From Glutamicibacter sp. MNS18 (GTDB lineage: Bacteria; Actinomycetota; Actinomycetes; Actinomycetales; Micrococcaceae): DNA of 64,000 bases. The position numbers were made by a program, and so were the translations under genes. The notes beneath the pieces were generated by a model, which was not told the origin of the DNA, made no database searches, and worked only from the letters and a program-made list of their open reading frames with translations. Positions 57,622 through 64,000 of this stretch are shown here, piece after piece (position 1 is the first letter of the stretch; each line of letters opens with the position of its first letter). Location: assembly GCF_026107515.2 (NCBI RefSeq), contig NZ_JAPCHW010000001.1:186001-250000 (forward strand). Direction: 5' to 3'.

Positions 57622-59838
57622 CTAATTGCCGCGACCGGGGTTGCGGCGCCGCGAATGGGTCTCAATGAGCCATGATTGCACATCGAGCAACGGCGCGCCG
57701 CTCTCGTCACGGTGATGCCGCTCCCAGTCGCCGTTGGACTGCAGATGCCAGGAAGAGGTCTTCTCGTCCATGTACCGGTCCAGGATCTCTATCAGACCCC
57801 GGATATCCGCGGCTTCGGCCAGCGAGACCAGTGCCTCGACGCGGCGGTCCAGGTTGCGGTGCATCATGTCGGCCGAGCCGATGTAGACCACCGGGTCGCC
57901 CGCATTGGCGAACATGAAGACGCGGCTGTGCTCCAGGAAGCGGCCCAGGATGGAACGGACCCGGATGTTCTCGCTCAATCCCGGCACCCCGGGACGCAGG
58001 GCGCAGATGCCGCGCACGATCACATCGACCTTGACCCCGGCCTGGCTGGCCCGGTACAGCGCATCGATGATCGTCTCGTCGACCATCGAGTTCACCTTGA
58101 TCACCACCCGGGCCTCGGTCCCGGCCTGGGCGTTGGCGATTTCCTGCTCGATCCGGGCCACCAGCCCCCAGCGCAGTGAACGCGGGGCCACGAGCAACCG
58201 CTGGTAGGTGGAGCGCGGGGCGTACCCGGAGAGCTGGTTGAACAGCTTCGAGACGTCCTCGCCCACCTCGTCATTGGAGGTCAGCAACCCCAGGTCCTCG
58301 TAGTACCGGGCGGTGCGCGGATGGTAGTTGCCGGTGCCGATATGGCAGTAGCGGCGCAGCTTGTCACCCTCGCGGCGCACCACCAGGGACAGCTTGGAAT
58401 GGGTTTTCAAACCCACGATGCCGTACACCACGTGTACGCCGGCCTGCTCCAGCTTGCGGGCCCAGGAGATGTTGGCCTGCTCGTCGAAGCGGGCCTTGAT
58501 CTCCACCAGTGCCAGCACCTGCTTGCCGGCCTCGGCGGCATCGATCAGGGCGTCGACGATCGGTGAATCCCCGCTGGTACGGTACAGGGTCTGCTTGATG
58601 GCCATGACCTTCGGATCGGCCGCGGCCTGTTCCAAAAACGCCTGCACGCTGGTGGAGAACGAATCGTACGGGTGGTGCAGCAGGATGTCGCGCCGGCGCA
58701 CCGCGGCGAAGACGTTGGCCGCCTTGGAGGTTTCGGAGACATTCAGGTAGCTCGAGGTGTGTCCCACATGCTTCGGGTAGTGCAGCTCGGTGCGGTCCAG
58801 CCCGGCGATGACCCCCAACCCGCGCAGGTCCAGCGGCGTGGGCAGCCGGAAGACCTCGTCGTCCTCGATGCCCAGTTCGCGCACCAGCAGTTCGAGGATC
58901 TGCGGGTTGATGTCATCGGCCACCTCCAGGCGGACCGGAGGGCCGAAACGACGGCGCAGCAGTTCCTTCTCCAGCGCCTGGAGCAGGTTTTCCGCGTCAT
59001 CCTCCTCGACTTCCAGATCCTCGTTGCGGGTGATCCGGAAGAAGTGGTGCTCAACGATATCCATGCCCGGGAACAGCTGTTCCAGGTGCCGGGCGATGAC
59101 ATCCTCCAAGGCGATGAACCGGGCCTGGTGGTGCGAGGAATGCGCGGCGCGCAACCCGTCCACCGAGATCAACCGGGTGATGGTGTCCGGGACCTTCAAG
59201 CGGGCGAACAGGTCCTTGTGGGTCTGCGGGTTGCGCACCACCACGGCCATGTTCAGCGACAGCCCGGAGATGTAGGGGAACGGGTGGGCCGGATCCACGG
59301 CCAGTGGGGTCAGGATCGGGAAGACCTGCTTGGTGAACCAGTCGGTAATCTCCGCGCGTTCCTTCTCGCTCAAGTCCTTCCAGGTGACCAGCCTGATACC
59401 CTCCTCGATCAGCTCGGGGCGGACCGACTCGGCAAAGACCTTTGCGTGGCGCAACTGCAATTCGTAGGCGCTGGCCAGGATCTGTTCCAGCTGATCGACC
59501 GGGTTCATGCCCGTGGCCGCGGGCACGGCCAGACCGGTGGCAATGCGGCGTTTGAGCCCGGCCACCCGCACCATGAAGAACTCATCGAGGTTCGAGGCGA
59601 AGATCGATAGGAAATTCACGCGTTCGAGCAGGGCCAGGTTCTCGTCCTCGGCCAATTCCAGCACGCGGGCGTTGAAGTCCAGCCAGCTGATTTCGCGATC
59701 AAGGAACCGTTCGGTGGAAAAACCGCCGTCCGGTTCAGTGGCTGGCGCCAGATCCGGTAGCCCGATCCGGTCTTCGGTGGCCTGCGAGGAGGGCACGTCC
59801 TGGAGCTTGGTAGTCGAATGGATCACGGGTTTTGGCAT
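57622..59838 (-). CDS. ppk1: Polyphosphate kinase 1
   Basis: Large kinase of 738 aa that makes inorganic polyphosphate from ATP. Order of parts: N-terminal [21 protein letters not shown], middle lobe, then [33 protein letters not shown], the phospho-His region [21 protein letters not shown] (one residue-long segment), and [16 protein letters not shown] near the end. The ATG at 59838 precedes MPKPVIHST; an in-frame GTG at 59907 would add 23 basic residues. The next gene downstream is the MutT1-like gene, with which it probably forms an operon. Confidence 0.93.
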   Translation of the reverse strand: MPKPVIHSTTKLQDVPSSQATEDRIGLPDLAPATEPDGGFSTERFLDREISWLDFNARVLELAEDENLALLERVNFLSIFASNLDEFFMVRVAGLKRRIATGLAVPAATGMNPVDQLEQILASAYELQLRHAKVFAESVRPELIEEGIRLVTWKDLSEKERAEITDWFTKQVFPILTPLAVDPAHPFPYISGLSLNMAVVVRNPQTHKDLFARLKVPDTITRLISVDGLRAAHSSHHQARFIALEDVIARHLEQLFPGMDIVEHHFFRITRNEDLEVEEDDAENLLQALEKELLRRRFGPPVRLEVADDINPQILELLVRELGIEDDEVFRLPTPLDLRGLGVIAGLDRTELHYPKHVGHTSSYLNVSETSKAANVFAAVRRRDILLHHPYDSFSTSVQAFLEQAAADPKVMAIKQTLYRTSGDSPIVDALIDAAEAGKQVLALVEIKARFDEQANISWARKLEQAGVHVVYGIVGLKTHSKLSLVVRREGDKLRRYCHIGTGNYHPRTARYYEDLGLLTSNDEVGEDVSKLFNQLSGYAPRSTYQRLLVAPRSLRWGLVARIEQEIANAQAGTEARVVIKVNSMVDETIIDALYRASQAGVKVDVIVRGICALRPGVPGLSENIRVRSILGRFLEHSRVFMFANAGDPVVYIGSADMMHRNLDRRVEALVSLAEAADIRGLIEILDRYMDEKTSSWHLQSNGDWERHHRDESGAPLLDVQSWLIETHSRRRNPGRGN

Positions 59839-59937
59839 CGGCTGATCTCGCTTCTTGACTTCGATTCTCTTCCCTGGCGGCCGGGCGGGAACGCCCTTGG
59901 CCCCCACCCTCCATCCAGGAGATGCGTTGTGGATATC

Positions 59938-60891
59938 CTACCGCGCAGGTCCGTACATGACATCGATGTCCCACACTGTGAAGCCCAGTGACTTGTACAA
60001 TCCCACGGCCGCGGTGTTCCCGGCATCCACGTAGAGCATCACGGCGGCCACCCCGCGCTCGAGCAGGTGGTTGATGCCGGCCGCGGTGAGGATCCTGCCC
60101 AGGCCCAGCCCCTGGCCGCTGGGTACCACCCCGACCACGTAGACCTCCCCGATACGCGGTGCACCTGCGGTGTCCGGTTCCACCAGTTTGGTCCAGTGGA
60201 AGCCCTGGATCTGTTGTGTGGAATCCACGACCAGGAAGAAGCCGGCGGCATCGAACCATGGTTCGCCGAAGCGTGCCTGCAGGTCGGCCAGGCCCATCGA
60301 GCCCTGTTCGGGATGATCGGCAAAGGCGGCGGCATTGGCCTGGAGCCAGGCCTGCTCATCCTGTCCCGGCACGAAGGTTCGCAGCTGGAGGTGCTCGGGC
60401 AGCCGGCCGGCAGGCAGCAGGTCGGTGGAGTCCCGGCGCATCTTGTACAGGTCGCGTTGGCGCGCCAGGCCATGGCGTTCGGCCAGCACCCGGGCCCCCG
60501 GGTGGTCCCCATGGGCCCAGGACTGGACCGCCGAGAGGTCACCAAGCGTGTTCTCCAGCTGCTCCAGGATCCGGGTGGCCACCTGCCGCTGCCGGTACCG
60601 GGGGTCGACCACCAGTTCAACCGTCCACGGGTCGGTGTCGGTGCCGCGCAGGGCGATGGCGGTGCCCAGCAGCCGTTCAGTGCCCAGCTCGTCGGCGGAA
60701 TGGGCGTACACCGCGATGAGCTGCTCCGGTCCGGCTTGTGCCAGGTCGATGAAGGTCTGGTCACTCAGCGGCGGGTTGGCATCGTGGGTCCGGGCCCTGC
60801 TTGCCAGCTGCTGGACCTGCTCGCGCAGTGCGGGGGAGGCCGCCCCGTTGTGGGTCGACAATGCCAGGTGGAGTTTCTGCTGGTTGCTCAT
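59938..60891 (-). CDS. mshD: Mycothiol synthase
   Basis: Final enzyme of mycothiol synthesis, acetylating the cysteine amine of Cys-GlcN-Ins; 317 aa. Two GNAT domains are visible: ELVVDPRYRQRQVATRILEQL in the first (shown with one motif) and VYVVGVVPSGQGLGLGRILTAAG in the second, with VMLYVDAGNTAAVGLYKSLG. The start ATG lies 6 nt after TAGGGT on the minus strand. glnR lies 176 nt upstream in the same direction, an arrangement shared with mycobacteria. Its presence fixes the organism as an actinobacterium. Confidence 0.92.
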   Translation of the reverse strand: MSNQQKLHLALSTHNGAASPALREQVQQLASRARTHDANPPLSDQTFIDLAQAGPEQLIAVYAHSADELGTERLLGTAIALRGTDTDPWTVELVVDPRYRQRQVATRILEQLENTLGDLSAVQSWAHGDHPGARVLAERHGLARQRDLYKMRRDSTDLLPAGRLPEHLQLRTFVPGQDEQAWLQANAAAFADHPEQGSMGLADLQARFGEPWFDAAGFFLVVDSTQQIQGFHWTKLVEPDTAGAPRIGEVYVVGVVPSGQGLGLGRILTAAGINHLLERGVAAVMLYVDAGNTAAVGLYKSLGFTVWDIDVMYGPAR

Positions 60892-60897
60892 AGTCCA

Positions 60898-60903
60898 ACC
60901 CTA
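60898..60903 (-). promoter_or_regulatory. -10 box TAGGGT (minus strand) for mshD
   Basis: TAGGGT ends 6 nt before the mshD ATG. Confidence 0.5.
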
Positions 60904-61067
60904 GCGCCAGGTCCGGGGCCGGGGCATGGAAATCACACCTCGTTCAGTGGCGCGGAAGCCAGGGGAGCTAACACCTATATGCGAAGGACCCCGTTGATAA
61001 TGCTGGGTACCAGAACCACCACGGCCGCCGTCAAGCGATCAAGGCAGGGAACAGGAAGGTGGGAAGA

Positions 61068-61736
61068 CTAATCCGAGTCGACGTGAAAACGGTAGCCGAC
61101 ATTGCGCACGGTACCGATCAGCTGTTCATGATCGGAACCGAGCTTGGCCCGAAGGCGCCGTACGTGGACGTCTACGGTCCGGGTGCCCCCATAGTAGTCG
61201 TAGCCCCAGACCTCATGCAGCAGCTGTTCCCGGGTGAAGACGCGCCCCGGGAACTGGGCGAGGTACTTGAGCAGTTCGAATTCCTTGTATGTCAGATCCA
61301 GGACACGCCGATCGATTTTCGCGGTGTAGCTCAGCTCGTCGATATGCAATCCGCCGACATTCTCCGGAGCCGCCCGGCCGTCGTTTTCGGCGCTGCGCGA
61401 GAGCATCAGACGCAGGCGCGCCTCGACCTCCGACGGGGAGGCGGTGGGCAAGACGAAATCCGAGAGGTGCCATTCCGGTGACAGGACAGTCAAGCCGCCC
61501 TCGTTGACCACAAGCAGGATTGGCAGGCCCAGAACCGAGGCCACGAGCTGCGCCATGGTGCGCGCGGCGACCAGCTCTCCGGTGGCATCAAGCACCACGA
61601 GTTCGCAATTTTCGGCCTTGGCCAGCGACTCGCTGGTGGCGGGCAGAACAAGCAATTCGTGGCTGAGCAGCTCCAGTGCCGGAAGTGGCAGGGACTGTTG
61701 GGCATCAACGGGCCCAAGCAGTAGCAGGTGTGCCAT
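61068..61736 (-). CDS. glnR: GlnR-type orphan response regulator (nitrogen regulation)
   Basis: OmpR-family DNA-binding protein of 222 aa. The N-terminal receiver-like domain keeps the phospho-acceptor-position Asp (D50 in ELVVLDATGE) but lacks the acidic pocket (LLLLGPVDAQQ instead of an Asp/Glu pair) and any kinase partner. The C-terminal winged helix is strongly conserved: RVLDLTYKEFELLKYLAQFPG, VWGYDYYGGTRTVDVHVRR and IGTVRNVGYRFHV. This combination and the position next to mshD match GlnR of streptomycetes and mycobacteria. AGGAGGT sets the start at 61736. Confidence 0.88.
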   Translation of the reverse strand: MAHLLLLGPVDAQQSLPLPALELLSHELLVLPATSESLAKAENCELVVLDATGELVAARTMAQLVASVLGLPILLVVNEGGLTVLSPEWHLSDFVLPTASPSEVEARLRLMLSRSAENDGRAAPENVGGLHIDELSYTAKIDRRVLDLTYKEFELLKYLAQFPGRVFTREQLLHEVWGYDYYGGTRTVDVHVRRLRAKLGSDHEQLIGTVRNVGYRFHVDSD

Positions 61737-61855
61737 TCGATGGGACCTCCTGCCGGGTGGTTTGGCGAAAAAAAATTTTGTACGTGTCACAGTATAAGGA
61801 ATAGATAGTTCGTTTAAGCGGAAAGCCCCATGTGCGCGTCGAGTAACACCACAGG

Positions 61856-62605
61856 ATGGACAGTGTGAGAATCAAGGTTTTGATCAGCGGATTACTTGCG
61901 GCGGCAGCTGTGCTTCTTGCGGCAGCCCTTGATACACCGGGCATCTGGGTCGGTGTGGTGACCGTGCTGCTGCAGCTGGTGTTCGCCTACACCTGGCCGG
62001 GTTTCACCGGGTGTGAGAAACCCTGGCCGCTGCGTGTCATCTTGGCCCTGGCGGCCCTGGCTTCCAGTGCCGCGGCCGTGGGGCTGGGCGCAAACCCGGG
62101 TTTGCAGGACAGTCTGCTGGTGATTGCCGCCGGCGTTCTGCTTGTCTTCGTATCCCAGGTCTTCCGCGGGGCCGCGGCCAGCGGGCGGCTGACCAATGTG
62201 GTGGCGGGAATCAGCGGGCTGGCCCTGGTCAGCCAGGGGGCGGGGTTCTCCGCGTTGGGGGCGGTCGCCGGCGGTTTCGGGATCATCCTGGTCACCGTGG
62301 CCAGCCTGCTGGGTTCCGGGGCGGTGGCGATGACCCGGCTGCCCGACCAGGTGGTCATGGTCCTTTCGGTGCTCACCGGTTCGGCGGTCGCCGCCGCAGC
62401 CAGCGCCCTGCCCTTGGGGCTGTACTGGTATCACTGCCTGCTGATCGGTGCCTTGGCCGGGCTGCTGGTCGGGTCGATGCGCGCCATCGTGCTGGCGACC
62501 CGGGCGATCAGGAGCACCACGCATATCCTGGCGGTCTCCACCCTGATCCTGCTGGTGGCCGGTGCGTTGAGCTGGTACGCCATGCAGGTCATGGGCCGGA
62601 TCTAG
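61856..62605 (+). CDS. Multi-spanning membrane protein of unknown function
   Basis: 249 aa with about eight hydrophobic helices and short loops; the C-terminal helix is HILAVSTLILLVAGALSWYA. No family was recognised. The start ATG at 61856 is 6 nt after TAACAC, an imperfect leaderless -10; GTG 61865 is the alternative. Divergent from glnR. Confidence 0.78.
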   Translation: MDSVRIKVLISGLLAAAAVLLAAALDTPGIWVGVVTVLLQLVFAYTWPGFTGCEKPWPLRVILALAALASSAAAVGLGANPGLQDSLLVIAAGVLLVFVSQVFRGAAASGRLTNVVAGISGLALVSQGAGFSALGAVAGGFGIILVTVASLLGSGAVAMTRLPDQVVMVLSVLTGSAVAAAASALPLGLYWYHCLLIGALAGLLVGSMRAIVLATRAIRSTTHILAVSTLILLVAGALSWYAMQVMGRI

Positions 62606-62671
62606 GCGGAACATGACATCCTGAAAGTGATTCAGCTCTCGTCGGTTACCCGGCACCCCGACAGGTGGCGC

Positions 62672-62677
62672 TAGGAT
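62672..62677 (+). promoter_or_regulatory. -10 box TAGGAT for the 39-aa membrane protein
   Basis: TAGGAT ends 6 nt before the ATG at 62684. Confidence 0.5.
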
Positions 62678-62683
62678 GGGAAC

Positions 62684-62803
62684 ATGAACGAAAATTATCT
62701 TGCACTCGAGATCTTCTTCCTGGCGCTGTTGACCGTTGCCGGCCTGGGTATGGCCGGTTTCGCCGGACTGGTTGTCAAGCGCCTGTTCAAGGGTCAGAAG
62801 TAG
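62684..62803 (+). CDS. Very small single-helix membrane protein (39 aa)
   Basis: The reading frame codes for MNENYLALEIFFLALLTVAG and ends with a helix and a basic tail VVKRLFKGQK. A leaderless -10 box lies 6 nt upstream, and a terminator hairpin follows at once, so the unit is complete on its own. It is below the usual gene-calling cut-off. Function unknown. Confidence 0.7.
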   Translation: MNENYLALEIFFLALLTVAGLGMAGFAGLVVKRLFKGQK

Positions 62804-62807
62804 AAGC

Positions 62808-62836
62808 GGCGCACACTGTACGGTGTGCGCCTTCTT
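62808..62836 (+). terminator. Terminator after the 39-aa gene
   Basis: GGCGCACAC and GTGTGCGCC form a hairpin, followed by TTCTT. Confidence 0.65.
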
Positions 62837-62867
62837 CATGTACATCCACGGAAAGCGAGCGCCGTAA

Positions 62868-63500
62868 ATGGCTATTGAAATTCCCACGGATCTCACCCCG
62901 GAACTTGTCCCGCTATCCTGGCTGATCGGCACCTGGGAAGGCACCGGCCGCCTGGGTGAAGGCGAAGCGGATGACGCCTATTTCTGGCAGCAGGTAGCAT
63001 TCCGCGACACGGGACTACCCTGCCTGGAATACCGCAGCGAATCATGGCTGACCGAAGCCGATGGCACCCGCCTACGCCCGCTGGCGGTGGAAACCGGGTT
63101 CTGGTCGTTGGACCGCAAGTTGGAACCGGCTGATCCCGGACCGGGGATGACTCCCGGAGACCCGTTCCCGGTCCTGCGCTCAGCCGATGATGTCGAAAAA
63201 TTACGCACCGACGACGGTTTCAGAATCCAGGCGAGTATCAACCACCCTGGCGGGCTGAGCGAACTGTACTACGGGCTGATCAATGGGCCGCGGATCCAGC
63301 TGGCCACCGAGGCCCTGCTGCGCAGCGCGAATTCCAAGCCCTATGCCTCATCGACCAGGATCTACGGGTTGGTGGGCGGCGAGCTGTTCTGGCGTTGGGA
63401 CATCTCCCAGGGCGAGCAACAGCTGCAGGCCCATGCCTCCGCAGCCCTGAAACGCGTGTCGAACAGTGGGCAGAGTCCTACGGAAAGCGCCGGTGGGTAG
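62868..63500 (+). CDS. FABP-like/nitrobindin family heme-binding protein (DUF1794)
   Basis: Beta-barrel protein of 210 aa. The N-terminal LIGTWEGTGRL and the C-terminal KPYASSTRIYGLVGGELFWR are the nitrobindin-type signatures. The family binds heme and nitric oxide or protects against peroxynitrite. A YgfZ-type gene starts 3 nt after its stop, a common actinobacterial pairing. GGAAAGCGAG precedes the ATG. Confidence 0.87.
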   Translation: MAIEIPTDLTPELVPLSWLIGTWEGTGRLGEGEADDAYFWQQVAFRDTGLPCLEYRSESWLTEADGTRLRPLAVETGFWSLDRKLEPADPGPGMTPGDPFPVLRSADDVEKLRTDDGFRIQASINHPGGLSELYYGLINGPRIQLATEALLRSANSKPYASSTRIYGLVGGELFWRWDISQGEQQLQAHASAALKRVSNSGQSPTESAGG

Positions 63501-63503
63501 ACC

Positions 63504-64000
63504 ATGAGCGACAGTTACCAGTCGGTCCTCCTCAAGAGGGACGGCGCCGTGGCCGCAGCAGGGGTGGATGCCGGGGTGGCAGCCCACTACGGCGCGCCCA
63601 CCCGAGAGGCCCGTGATCTGTTCCAGGGCAAGGCCGTGGCCGACCTGAGCCATTTCGATGTGCTCCAGCTGCGTGGGGAGGACCGGCTGACCTGGCTGGA
63701 CACCATCAGCAGCCAACGCATCACGACCCTGGCCCCGGGGCAGAGCACCCAGGCCTTGCTGCTGAGCGTTCAGGGCCGGGCCGAGCATGTACTGAACATC
63801 GTGGCGGCCGAAGACCTGTTGTGGATCATCACCGAACCGCAGCATGGTGCGGCGCTGGCGCAGTTCATGGATTCAATGCGCTTCATGTCGCGGGTCGAGA
63901 TCCAGGATCTGTCGGCCACCCACGGGGTGCTGGCCAGCACCGTGGCCAAACCCGAATTGGGCGAGGTCGTCTGGGCGAACCCGTGGCCGAATATCCAGGT
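63504..64000 (+). CDS. ygfZ: Folate-binding protein YgfZ (GcvT-like), partial at window edge
   Basis: First 165 residues of a GcvT-like tetrahydrofolate-binding protein that supports iron-sulfur cluster repair. The segment AVADLSHFDVLQLRGEDRLTWL and the SSQRITTLAPGQSTQALLLSV stretch match the N-terminal GcvT domain. The conserved Cys motif near the C-terminus would lie beyond the window. It overlaps functionally with, and follows by 3 nt, the nitrobindin-like gene. The frame is open to the last base. Confidence 0.82.
   Translation, partial: MSDSYQSVLLKRDGAVAAAGVDAGVAAHYGAPTREARDLFQGKAVADLSHFDVLQLRGEDRLTWLDTISSQRITTLAPGQSTQALLLSVQGRAEHVLNIVAAEDLLWIITEPQHGAALAQFMDSMRFMSRVEIQDLSATHGVLASTVAKPELGEVVWANPWPNIQ

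Overview
This 64 kb window is a chromosomal segment of a high-GC actinobacterium, most likely Micrococcaceae (Arthrobacter sensu lato / Glutamicibacter / Paeniglutamicibacter type). The evidence is a mycothiol synthase next to a GlnR-type regulator, menaquinone biosynthesis genes, a Tat-exported PhoX with an actinobacterial N-terminus, the hadA-like/hadB-like/MFS/murB neighbourhood, and many start codons placed 6-7 nt after a TANNNT -10 box (leaderless transcripts). The sequence is ordinary gene-dense chromosome. One small mobile-element scar lies at 41.8-42.6 kb, beside tRNA genes.

Layout. 0.1-3.8 kb: a 2-oxoacid dehydrogenase operon (E1 alpha, E1 beta, E2) with a strong terminator. 4-6.2 kb: a DUF1648 membrane protein and an MFS transporter. 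6.5-11.5 kb: a self-contained catabolic module with an MHS-type transporter, a transketolase split into N- and C-terminal subunit genes, a GntR/FadR-type regulator and a divergent SDR dehydrogenase. A shared operator motif (TTRAC-N-GTYAA) occurs both in the divergent promoter region and in front of the regulator gene. No kinase or isomerase accompanies it and the substrate cannot be read from sequence. This is the best candidate here for an undescribed pathway. 11.7-23.4 kb: a PAP2 phosphatase, then menC, phoX, menD, a polar amino-acid ABC importer on the minus strand, isochorismate synthase and a polyprenyl diphosphate synthase; four of these are menaquinone genes. 23.5-29.3 kb: a HIT protein, a SUKH-like protein, a PucR regulator, a neurotransmitter:sodium symporter with its tiny MetS-like partner, and gabT.

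29.4-41 kb: rarD, a Fur-family regulator, htpX, a YajQ protein, tRNA-Tyr, thioredoxin, an AlkA-like glycosylase, the transsulfuration pair cystathionine beta-synthase/metB, GrpB, a small membrane protein and a DEAD-box helicase with a long leader. 41.1-42.6 kb: two tRNA-Thr(GGT) genes in inverted orientation, tRNA-Met, then the 5' part of a group II intron inserted directly after the tRNA terminator hairpin. The intron runs into a frameshifted ISL3-type transposase scrap and the 3' end of a small alarmone synthetase gene. 43.6-48.6 kb: an AraC regulator and a complete ferric-siderophore ABC importer preceded by two DtxR/IdeR-like iron boxes. 48.7-53.2 kb: DUF2797, a small membrane protein, two MaoC-fold proteins, an MFS protein with no ATG/GTG/TTG start before its first membrane helix, and murB. 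53.3-64 kb: asd, a small membrane protein, folA and thyA, a GNAT, a MutT1-like Nudix/histidine-phosphatase fusion, ppk1, mshD, glnR, two membrane proteins, a nitrobindin-like protein and the start of a YgfZ-type folate-binding protein that runs off the window.

No CRISPR array, rRNA, prophage or specialised-metabolite cluster was seen. The least certain items are several start codons, the substrates of the transporters, and the exact ends of the intron and IS remnants.
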